This document shows, in pieces, positions 33,777-42,894 of a stretch of 64,000 nucleotides of DNA. The notes under the pieces were generated by a model that saw only the letters and a list, made by a program, of their open reading frames with translations, was not told the DNA's origin and ran no database searches. Where the stretch lies: positions 77,598,696-77,662,695 of the forward strand of contig JALGQZ010000003.1 of NCBI GenBank assembly GCA_023105745.1, given 5' to 3'. Position 1 is the first letter of the stretch. Each line of letters opens with the position of its first letter. Both the position numbers and the translations under genes were made by a program. Source of the DNA: Austropuccinia psidii. Taxonomy: Eukaryota; Basidiomycota; Pucciniomycetes; Pucciniales; Sphaerophragmiaceae.

Positions 33777-34526
33777 CATAATTGCTTCTTTCCTTTCATT
33801 CATTTTATTCATTTCTCTCATTCTTCTATTATGATCTTTTAATGATTATGAACTTTAATGATTTTATGATTTTCATCAATTTTCATCTCTCTCATTTCAT
33901 TCTCATGAAAATTTATTCTTTCTAATTTCTCTATTCTGCTGACCAATTCACTTTATTCTCTATCATCTTCATTTCTCTTTTGTTTGAATTCAGGTTTATT
34001 CAGGTTTTATTGCTTGGAATTAGTTGGGTTAATTGATTCATCATTCAGGGTTATTTGATTTGGGGTATTCAGTGGTTTTGATTGAAATTTCTCAAGATTA
34101 TTGATTGATTTATTGATTCCTCAAGACATTGATTTCACCTCAAGATTTTGAATTGACTTTGATTGAATTGATTTCATTGACTTGATTTGACTACTCAAGA
34201 TAACTGATTTATCCTCAAGATTTGATTTAATTGATTGATTTGAATTTGATTCCTCAAGAAAATTGAATTGACTTTTGGAGATATTGATTGAATTCCTCAA
34301 GACTTAATTGATTTGATTTTGATTGACTTGATTTGACTTATTTATTGAAATTGATTATTCATAAGAATTTGACTTTGTCATATTCACTCTTCAAGATTTA
34401 TTCATATTGATTCACTTCAAGATTATTGATTGATTTCTCAAGTTCATCAAGATTTTCATTTGATTGTTTTGGTCAAGCCTTCTTTTATTCAAAGTATCAT
34501 CAAGTTTTATTCATTCTTCTTTCATA
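33777..34526 (+). other. Element D 5' leader, ATG-free for its last 620 bases
   Basis: Composed of degenerate TTGATT and CTCAAGA repeats. I find no ATG between about 33907 and the gag ATG at 34527, though many would be expected at this base composition. Elements E and D2 have the same kind of leader. Confidence 0.7.
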
Positions 34527-35885
34527 ATGCCAGTTCAGCATAGCCCACCAGCCAAGAATACAAGATCCCAGAGACATCAAGCTGTTCTCACTCCTACACC
34601 AAGGGCTCCTCTTGACCGCACACCATCAGTTCATCAACTGAGTGCAAATCTGGACAGAGGACCACCAATGGAAGGAGCAGCACCCTCCAGAAGAGGAGGT
34701 GTGAAGTCTAGAAGATCAAGATCATTCTCTGGACTATTGGGTGGTTATCCTGGTGTTTCTCAAGGGCCTAGAAGTAGATTGGGGGAAGCTGAAGATGAGG
34801 AGGGGGAGGAGTCTGTGGAAGAGGAAGAATCTGAGGAGACTGAAGTGGCAGCTGCCTTGGCAGGTGCTACTGAAGCTCCTGAGGCTCCAAATCTAGCCCT
34901 TTCTAATCAACCTTCTGTCTCTCAAGCTGAACCAAATTTCCTCAAGATGATGGAGCAAATGACTCAGTTTATGGGACAACTCACTCAAGCAGTTGCCCCA
35001 AGGGACACTTCAAAAGTCCCTGCATTCAAGACTCCATCAATGAAGGCACCTGATTCTTTTGATGGTACTAAAGCTCATAAATTGAGAGGATTCATTCAAT
35101 CCTGTCAATTAATCTTTCATAATGACCCAGCAAACTTCTTCTCTGACAGGAAGAAGGTGCTTTATTCAACTTCTTTTCTTACTGGTAGAGCTGGCAAATG
35201 GATTGAACCTTACCTCTCAAATATCTCCAATGAAGACCCTTCTTACCTCCTCAATAACTGGCAGTTGTTTGAAACCCAGTTATTCACTCTGTTTGGTGAT
35301 CCCAATGAAGTCAGAAAAGCTGAACAAGAGTTGGACAATTTGAGGATGAGGGAAAGTGGTCAAGTTTCCTTGTACATAGCTGATTTCAGAAGTTTAATGT
35401 CAAGAATTGGAGACTGGGGGGAAAGGGCCTATATTCATGTGTATAGAAGAGGCTTGGCATCAAGATTGTTGGACCAATTGGCTTCTCACCCTGGAACTTT
35501 TGATAGTCTTCAAGAACTCATGGATATCACCTTGGAATTAGATACCAGGTACCATGAGAGGCAGAAGGAAAAGGGCAGTCATCAAGAGAAGAAGCCTCCA
35601 ATCAGTGGATCCAACTCCTCCAAGCCTCCTCAAAGTTCATCATCAAAGAAGCCTTATCACAAGAAGAATAAGAAGGGGAAGAATTTTCAAGTGTCCAAAG
35701 ACAAGCCTCATGCTGCTCTCCTCAATAAGGACAATAAATTAATCGGTTCTGAAAAGGAGAGGAGGATTAAAGAAGGCTTGTGCAATTATTGTGGTGGTAA
35801 ACACCCATTTGAAAAATGCTTCAAGAGGCCTGAGAATAGGCAAGGGTCATCAAAAGGCTTCCCTAGCAAGCAGGGAAAAGCCTGA
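34527..35885 (+). CDS. Element D Gag
   Basis: 452-codon Gag from the ATG at 34527 (MPVQHSPPAKNTRS), the first ATG after the leader. A disordered basic and then acidic N-terminus (EEGEESVEEEESEE near residues 95-110) is followed by a retrotransposon Gag core. The core includes MKAPDSFDG, FHNDPANFF, GRAGKWIEPYL and ETQLFTLFGDPNE. A Ser/Lys-rich linker leads to a compact zinc knuckle near the C-terminus (C-x2-C-x3-H-x4-C in CNYCGGKHPFEKC). It packages element RNA into particles. The stop (35883-35885) lies just after a GGGAAAA slippery site and pol lies in the -1 frame. Intact. Confidence 0.93.
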   Translation: MPVQHSPPAKNTRSQRHQAVLTPTPRAPLDRTPSVHQLSANLDRGPPMEGAAPSRRGGVKSRRSRSFSGLLGGYPGVSQGPRSRLGEAEDEEGEESVEEEESEETEVAAALAGATEAPEAPNLALSNQPSVSQAEPNFLKMMEQMTQFMGQLTQAVAPRDTSKVPAFKTPSMKAPDSFDGTKAHKLRGFIQSCQLIFHNDPANFFSDRKKVLYSTSFLTGRAGKWIEPYLSNISNEDPSYLLNNWQLFETQLFTLFGDPNEVRKAEQELDNLRMRESGQVSLYIADFRSLMSRIGDWGERAYIHVYRRGLASRLLDQLASHPGTFDSLQELMDITLELDTRYHERQKEKGSHQEKKPPISGSNSSKPPQSSSSKKPYHKKNKKGKNFQVSKDKPHAALLNKDNKLIGSEKERRIKEGLCNYCGGKHPFEKCFKRPENRQGSSKGFPSKQGKA

Positions 35886-38800
35886 GTGGGAATCATGATG
35901 TGTTCAATGGTTCTCACTTATTTCCTTCAAGAGCACAATTGTGCACTCTGAATACTAGTGTCAAGAAATCTTTAAAATTTCTTATTTTTTCTTCAATCTC
36001 TGATATTTTTTATAGTATTCTCATTGATTCTGGTGCTACAAACTCTTTTATTGCAAAGAATTTTGTTCTCAAGTACTCATTGACCATGTCAGAGCTCCCT
36101 GAAAAGATTCCTCTTTTCATTCTGGATTCCAGTGAATCCACTTCCCTGTTCATCACCCATTATACCAAGTGGGTTGTTGATTTACCTTCCTTCCCAAGCT
36201 TTGAATGGGATTTCTTTATCATAGATTCACCCAAGGGAGAAGACCTAATATTGGGCTATGATTTTCTTTACCATTTTAATCCCATTATTGATTGGAAAAA
36301 TGGATTGATCACCTATGATTCTAGTCATAAGGATTCTAGTGGCATTATTTCTTCTACTAGTAATGACTTATCCACTGCTGTCAACAGTGTTGCTCTGGTT
36401 GGTGAACTTAAGACACCTTCCTTTCCTCCTTCTGTCCATAGCCCCTCCATTTTTCCCTCTCAGTCATTACTTCCATTAAGAGATGAAGTCTTCAAAGAGA
36501 TAAAAGATGTTGGAGAAGATGTTGCTATATCTTCACTTCATCTCTTTCAAGGGGATATGGACCTTCCTCCTTTATCTTTTCATGCCTCCCTGGAGGAGCA
36601 GTGGGATGAGGAGGAAGAGCCAGAAGAGATTGAAACTGTGCTGAAGGTAGTCCCTCCTGTTTATCACAAATATTTGGATGTATTCTCCAAAGTGAAAGCA
36701 GAGAAACTTCCTCCACACCGTGCCTGTGATCATCATATTGAACTGGAGGGTCTTCTACCTCCAGTTGGTGTTATCTACTCTTTATCAAAGAATGAGTCAG
36801 AAACACTGCGGGCCTACATTTCAGAGAATGTAGAGAAAGGTTTCATCAGACCAAGCTCCTCCTCAACAGGAGCACCTGTCCTTTTTGTTAAGAAAAAGGA
36901 TGGTGGTCTCCGTTTGTGTGTTGACTACCGCAAACTTAATGCTGTCACTAGGAAGAACAGGTATCCTGTTCCTCCAATGAATCAGCTTCTTACCGTCTTT
37001 AACGGTGCTACTATCTTCTCCAAGATAGATCTGCGTGGTGCTTATAATCTCCTGAGAATTAAAGAGGGGGATGAGCATTTAACGGCCTTTAGAACCAAAT
37101 ATGGCAGTTATGAGTATTTGGTTATGCCATTTGGCTTAACCAATGCTCCAGCTTCATTCCAAAATCTTGTGAATGATATCTTTGCAGATTATTTGGATAT
37201 TTTTGTTGTAGTGTACTTAGATGATATTATGGTCTTCTCTAGCTCTTTGGATGAACATGTTAAACATGTGGCCTCTGTTCTCCAAAGACTGAGAGACAAT
37301 AATTTGTTTGCTAAAGCCTCCAAGTGTGTATTCCATGCCTCAAGTGTGGAATACTTGGGCTATGTTGTTTCAAGTGATGGCCTCAAGATGGATTCTTCAA
37401 AAGTTCAACAAATCCTCAATTGGCCTCAGCCCAAGAACATCAAGGCCCTCCAATCTTTCCTTGGCTTTGCCAACTTTTATCGTTGTTTCATTAAAAATTA
37501 TTCCAAAAAAATCTCTGCTCTCACTTCCCTTCTCAAAAAAGATTCTCCCTTCATCTTCAATGAGGAAGCTCTTAGCCAGTTTCAGATACTCAAAGAAGCT
37601 TTCACCACTGCTCCTATCCTCTCTCACTTTAATCCTTCTCTCCCAACTATTGTAGAGACTGATGCCTCTGATTATGCCTTGGGTGCTGTACTGAGTCAGG
37701 TGAATGACTCAGGAAAGCATCCCATTGCATTTGATAGTCGCAAGCTCTTACCAGCTGAACTCAACTATGAAATTCATGACAAGGAACTCCTTGGCATAGT
37801 TTGGGCTCTCAAGCGCTGGAGAGCCTTTCTCCTTTCTCTTTCTGATTCCTTTGAGGTCTTGACAGACCATTGTTCTCTCCAATATTTTATGTCCTCTAAA
37901 GTCCTTACTCGTCGTCAAGCCCGTTGGGCTGAATTTTTGTCTGAATTTCACTTTGTTATCACTTACCGCCCAGGCAGGCTGGCCACTTTACCAGATGCCT
38001 TGTCACGTCGGGACGACGTGTACCCAGAGAGGGGGGTGGATTTCATCAGCAAGAATCCTCAAAACTTTCATCAAGTTCTCAAGCAAAATGAAATTCAAGA
38101 GTCAAGATTCTTTTCCATAAAAGTTGAAATGTTTTCAGATTTAGTTGATCAGATCCAAAGACAAGTATGGCAAGACAAAGACTATAAGGAGATCCTCAAG
38201 AAATTAGCAAGAGGAGAATCAGTCCCAGACTATTCTCTTGAACCTCAAGCAAAATTATTATTGTTCAAAGATAGAGTAGTCATTCCAAGCAATCATGAAA
38301 TTCAATTGGACATTCTTCAAAAGCGTCATGACTCACCGTTGGCTGGCCATCCTGGCCAGGAGAAGACCCTCAAGCTCATCAAGAGGGATTTTTATTGGGC
38401 TGGCATGAATCAAATCATCAAGGACTATGTGTCCTCATGTCAGCAATGTTCAAGAAACAAGAACATCCACCATAAGAAGTTTGGATTACTCAAGCCTCTT
38501 CAAATTCCATCTGGTCCTTGGATTTCTTTATCAATGGACTTTATCACTCAATTGCCCTTGTCAAGCAACTTTGATTCAATTTTAGTAGTTGTAGACAGAT
38601 TTTCAAAAATGGCAATATTTATTCCAACTTATTCAACAATCACTGCACTGGACTTAGCTCAAATATTCATTAATCATGTCTTTTCCAAACATGGTCTTCC
38701 AATCAGTATTGTTAGTGATAGAGGTTCATTATTTGTTTCATCATTCTGGACCCAATTATGTCAGCAGCTCAAGATATCAAGAGATCTTTCAACTGCATTT

Positions 38801-39601
38801 CACCCTGAAACAGATGGACAGACAGAGAGGGTAAATCAGATTCTAGAACAGTATCTTCGGATGTATGTCAGTTACCATCAAGATGACTGACACACCTGGC
38901 TCCCTCTGGCTGAATTTGCCTATAATAATGCAGAACATTCATCCACAAAGCAATCACCTTTTTTCACCATTTATGGAAGAAATCCCAGCTTTGACTCAAT
39001 CCATGTTTCTCAAGATTCACCTGCTGGAAAGTTATCAACAAAACTCCAATCAGTACAGCAAGTTGTCAAAGAAGAATTAGAGTCAGCAATAAGAAGATTC
39101 AAGAAGTATGCAGATAGAAATAGAGCAATTCCACCTGATTTCCAACCTGGGGACAAAGTATGGCTAGCCTCCAAGAACATCAAGACAACAAGACCCACCA
39201 AGAAGCTCTCAGAAAGATGGTTGGGACCTTTTGAAGTTCTGAAGAAGATTGGCAGCCATGCATATCACCTCAAGTTGCCTCAACAATGGAAGTCAGTTCA
39301 CCCTGTTTTCCATGTGTCCTTGTTAGAACCAGTGAAGCAATCAACTATCCCAAATCGACACCATGTGCCACCACCTCCAGTAATAGTGGAAGAGCAAGAA
39401 GAATGGGAAGTGGCTCAGGTTCTGGACTCAAAACTCAAGAGAGGTTCATTATGGTATTTAGTTGAGTGGAAAGGATTCAGTGAAGACCCAGAAAGAACAA
39501 CTTGGGAACCAGCTTCCAACCTTACCAACTCTCCAGACCTTGTCAAGGACTTTCACACTTTGTATCCTGACAAGCCTGGCCCAAATGCCTCAAGAGTTTG
39601 A
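35867..39601 (+). pseudogene. Element D Pol, one in-frame TGA, otherwise intact
   Basis: Pol frame entered by -1 frameshift; the first codon after the gag stop region lies near 35886. Aspartic protease DSGA at 36026. Reverse transcriptase with YLDD (aspartates at 37220 and 37223). RNase H with ETDASDYALG near 37661. Integrase zinc domain from 38327 (HDSPLAGH...CQQC). Integrase catalytic D at 38537, D at 38717 and E at 38825 (35 residues between the last two). A GPF module (WLGPFEVL) lies near 39220 and a chromodomain near 39400-39580. A single TGA at 38888-38890 stands where E' and E have TGG (Trp). It would remove the integrase tail and chromodomain. The frame then continues to 39601. With identical LTRs this may be a very recent mutation, a sequencing error or a readthrough codon. 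Confidence 0.9.
35873..35917 (+). promoter_or_regulatory. -1 ribosomal frameshift signal at the D gag/pol junction
   Basis: GGGAAAA (35873-35879) in the correct X XXY YYZ phase of gag is followed by a 6-nt spacer that includes the gag stop. Then comes a 9-bp stem: GTGGGAATC (35886-35894) pairs with GGTTCTCAC (35909-35917) around a 14-nt loop. The pol frame is open from 35867. E and D2 keep the heptamer, the spacer length and the stem with compensating changes. Confidence 0.75.
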
Positions 39602-41580
39602 TTTTATGGTGCTTGGTGGGGATTGGAGGTTATGAAAGTAAGTTCCTCTCCTGGCATGCACCTTTAAGGGGGTATTCTACCAAATTTGTTGTAAGCATCA
39701 CCTTGGCCACTTTGTGAGCACTTGTCAATTTTTTGGACAGATTCAGAAGGCCTTGCAACATAATACCCTCAAGATTTGGACCTTTCATCAAGAGTTGGCC
39801 CAATCTTTTTTTTTATTTTCTCTTCTTTCTTCAATCATGCCATAAATTATCTTTAAAGACATTCATTATCAAATTCATCTTATGGCATATTTCAATTTTC
39901 ATTTATGGTGCTTGGTGGGGAGTGGAAGTTATGAAAGTAAGTTCCATCTCCTGGTATGCATCCCTGAGGGGTCTAATTCTTGTAAAAACATTACCGTGGC
40001 CACGCTGTGAGCATCCAATGCTTGATTTCATCTTTCAGAATCTTTTGGCCAAAAATCAAGCAACTCACCACAAGAAGGACAACCCTCAGGCATTTCTTAT
40101 TTCTTTCTTTACTCTCTTTTTCTCTCAATTCTTTTTCATTTTTATTTTTTATTTTTCATTTCTTTTACTTGTATCTTTTATTTTTATTTTTATTTTTTCA
40201 TTTTTATTTCTTATTTCAAAAAGCAGTAGTCATCACTCCCATATCACGTTTGGGGAGTCAATTCATTCAATAATCAAAGAGCAAAACACTAGTAATGGTA
40301 AAGACCACCTACAGATAATCCTCATCAAATTTCTTCAATGTTCTTTAAAATTCATAACCAAGGCATCTCCAAATCACAAAAGGCGGGGAACCAGAGGCAG
40401 TGGAGTCAAATATGAATGTCAGCATTGAACTCATTCCTCAAGATCAAAATTGAAAGCCAAAACCCAATCAGCAAGGTGTTTATGGCAATTGACCAATCAA
40501 GGAGGGGATAAGAAGAAGATATTCAAGAAAGAAATCAAGTTCATAGAAGAAACTGTTTCAAAATGGCCCAATTGGCCAATTTCATCAAGATATGTACTTT
40601 GGCACAATTGGCCATATCAGACCTCAAAACATCAAAACAGCCATTTTTCATCAATTCTTATCATAATATGCTTAATTGTGCATATTGGGTGATTTGCGCA
40701 TTTGCGCACTTTTGTGCATTTTTGCGCAAAAGGGCCCTTTTCTTGTCAAAAGCCTTCAAAAGGCCTTTTTGGCCAAAATCATTATAATTGCGCATTTGCG
40801 CACTTTGCGCAAAATTTGCGCAAAAATGCGCAAAATGGCCAAAACCCACTTTTAGGCCATTTTCTCACAAAAATTCAGTTTTTTCCATCATTTTCACCAG
40901 TTATGCCACATATGGCATATTTGCGCATTTGCGCATTTTGCGCAAAATTTGCGCACTTTGCGCATTTTTGCGCATTTGTGCATATTTGTGCATTTTGCGC
41001 AAAAATGCGCAAAATGGCCAAAACCCACTTTTAGGCCATTTTTTCACAATAATTCAATTTTTTCATCATTTTCACCAAATTATGCCAAATATGGCATATT
41101 TGCGCATTTGCACATTTTGCACATTTCTGCGCAAATTGGCCAAAAACCCATTTTTCCACATTTTCAGGGATTTTGGCCAGGACTACTCATTTAGTCCAAA
41201 AATTTCAAATGTTGGCCACCTTATGCCAACACTCTAAATTCAAAATTATGATGATTTCAAGTGGTCTTGGGACAAAAAAACTCAAATCAACCACCTTTCA
41301 AAAGCCATGAGGACTCAAGAAAAGTTGATGAAGACACTCAAGACAAGATTAAAGGAATTTTTATGAAGATTGAAGGCAGTTTGAATGAAACAGAGGAAAT
41401 TCAGAATCAAAATCAAGGGGAAAATACCTACAAATAGTTAAATGAAGATTGGTTTGAGTATTGATTGAAGAAGAAGTTTTAAGGGGAAAATCTTAAGGAA
41501 TTGGGGAAAAGAACTGTTTGAATTGATTGCAAGCTCATCAAGACTCACTATACTTATGGTGCTCAGAGCTCACCACTTTC
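39602..41580 (+). other. Element D long 3' noncoding region
   Basis: About 2 kb between pol and the polypurine tract. It holds two imperfect copies of a block starting TGGTGCTTGGTGGGGA (39606 and 39905). A pyrimidine-rich run follows at about 40085-40215, then an array of TGCGCA palindromes at 40695-41133. Frames of up to 231 codons here are low-complexity and not credible genes. Confidence 0.65.
40695..41133. repeat. TGCGCA palindrome array in the D 3' region
   Basis: About 18 copies of TGCGCA, mostly as TTTGCGCA or TGCGCAAA, within three tandem, imperfect units. Each unit also contains AAATGGCCAAAACCCA and ATGGCATATT. Unknown role. Confidence 0.7.
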
Positions 41581-41593
41581 AAGAGGGGGATAA
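41581..41593 (+). other. Element D polypurine tract
   Basis: AAGAGGGGGATAA directly before the 3' LTR. Confidence 0.7.
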
Positions 41594-42358
41594 TGTCACA
41601 GCCAAGGAGGCAGGGGCATTTCCAATCATCATCAGCAAATCATTATATCATGGATACCCTTCAAAACCCAATCAGCAAGGGGGTTTCATTCAAGACTCTC
41701 CAAATACAGTTTTCATACAGGCAAGATCCAAATACAGTTTCAAACCTCAATACAGTTTCATACAGGCAAGACTCAAATACAGGATTCACCAAATACAGGC
41801 CTGTAATCAATACAGGCGCAAATACCTGTATTGACTGTATAACCTGTATTGGATTCACCAATACAGGATTCAATCCCACATCCAACTTTTTCCAGCATAC
41901 AGACAAGTATCTCAACACTCAAACTCCAAGGCTGGTATTTCTCACATATACCAGCCCCTCTTCACCCACCTGGGGGTTTTTCCCCCAGTTAATTAAAATA
42001 GTTGATTTATTATTTAATATTATTTTATTCTCACTTTTGGAATATTATTTTATTATTTATTAAGTTAGTCTTTGCCTTCCCTCACCTGTTCAGTAGAGTC
42101 CTGGTGGCCATATCCTTTATTAATCCTTTTCTCTTTTCTGAACAGGTTGAAACAGTGACTCAGGATTATTTGTGGTTGGCTCTTTATTATTGCTTTTGTT
42201 TTGTCTCTCTTATCTTTTATGCTTATTATTTTATGACTAGGAATTTATCCTCTTACTCCATTACTCTTATCATTTGAGTATTTTCTTCTGAGCCCTCCAT
42301 AAGTAAGTCTGTTCACTGAGTGCCAGGCCCTCTTCATTTTAGAAGAGCCCCTGTGACA
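41594..42358 (+). repeat. Element D 3' LTR (765 bp)
   Basis: Identical by eye to the 5' LTR at 32997-33761. Followed by the TATAG duplication. Confidence 0.95.
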
Positions 42359-42733
42359 TATAGCCAGGGAGATGCTGTTTCTATAGAAGCAAAGTTACCA
42401 TCTCAACAAATTAAAAGGGTGTTATAGAAACAAGATGAAACAATATTTCTATAACTACAAAATCTTAAATGAGTGACTTGGAAATGAGATTACTATAACA
42501 ACTAATCTTAAAAGAGTGACTTATAAAAAAGAGAAGAAAACAAAATTAAAACTGAATTTACACAGATCAATTGAAATAATTCAAAGAAAATTTAATGAAA
42601 GTGTTTGGAGCTTGTGTAGCATGTAATTCTTTTCATGCTTGCAGGCTCACATATGGGTTATGCATAGTTTAGAGTTTATTTTTAAGATAATTGTGGCCTA
42701 TTTGGGTATGTAAAACATACCTCAAGGCTCACA

Positions 42734-42894
42734 ATGGGGTTGCAGCGTTGGAGGCATATCTAGAGGGTCCTGCAGGAGCTTCAGCATGGTAAGTGGTGGG
42801 GTGTGGAATTGTAAGGATGGGTGATTGAGGAGGTGCGGTGGTGGCAGTGGCAGCATATTTTGGTGGCTGGCGGAGATGATTAGGGGGCAGTGTG
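42734..42894. other. GC-richer 161-bp island between LTR C4 and element E
   Basis: GTGG/GGTG-rich on the plus strand and Pro/His/Leu-coding on the minus strand (a 71-codon frame that crosses into both neighbours). Unlike any element here. From memory it resembles Pro/Leu-rich tandem repeat translations common in rust annotations, but I cannot verify this. Confidence 0.3.

Larger units (their letters stand above)
32997..42358 (+). mobile_element. Element D, complete and very young Ty3/Gypsy chromovirus
   Basis: 9.4 kb element with 765-bp LTRs (TGTCACAGCC...CCTGTGACA), target duplication TATAG (32992-32996 and 42359-42363), leader, gag, pol, long 3' noncoding region and polypurine tract. The two LTRs appear identical over 765 bp, so the insertion is recent. 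The only coding defect found is one TGA in the integrase tail. Confidence 0.96.
30415..42651. mobile_element. Element F, short LTR retrotransposon with a single ORF (carries D inside)
   Basis: Two 670-bp LTRs flank a 1530-bp internal region, 2.9 kb without element D. Target duplication TATGG (30410-30414 and 42652-42656). No reverse transcriptase, protease or integrase is present, so it must be mobilised by other elements. Orientation is uncertain. A TGG two bases after the left LTR suggests plus. The LTR terminus TGTGAGCC on the minus strand, shared with families A, B and C, and the single ORF suggest minus. LTRs differ at about 4 of 670 positions. Confidence 0.88.
32615..42651. repeat. Element F right LTR, split by element D
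   Basis: 32615-32996 plus 42364-42651, 670 bp in total, the same as the left copy. The intervening 32997-42358 is element D, plus the duplicated TATAG. The internal F sequence between the ORF and this LTR (32376-32614) is AT-rich with ATTA repeats and no further feature. Confidence 0.92.
24848..42733 (-). repeat. Solo LTR C4 (family C), host of a nested insertion stack
   Basis: Minus-strand C-family LTR made of 24848-25098, 27040-27149, 28952-30414 and 42657-42733, about 1.9 kb in total like the other C copies. It carries three independent insertions with perfect duplications: an A-type solo LTR, a B-type solo LTR and element F. Its own flanks do not match (ATCAA left, ATGGG right). The left flank is E' pol and the right flank is unrelated. 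It is depleted of CpG relative to C3. Confidence 0.88.

Noticed and set aside
38888..38890. TGA in D pol as a recoded (selenocysteine or programmed readthrough) codon
   Set aside because: E' and E have Trp here and no recoding signal is visible; a point mutation is simpler.
40695..41133. CRISPR-like repeat array
   Set aside because: Repeats are short palindromes with irregular spacing and no unique spacers, in a eukaryotic retrotransposon.
39733..41237. Frames of 100-231 codons in the D 3' region
   Set aside because: Encoded by pyrimidine-rich and TGCGCA-repeat sequence; compositional artefacts without start context or conservation.
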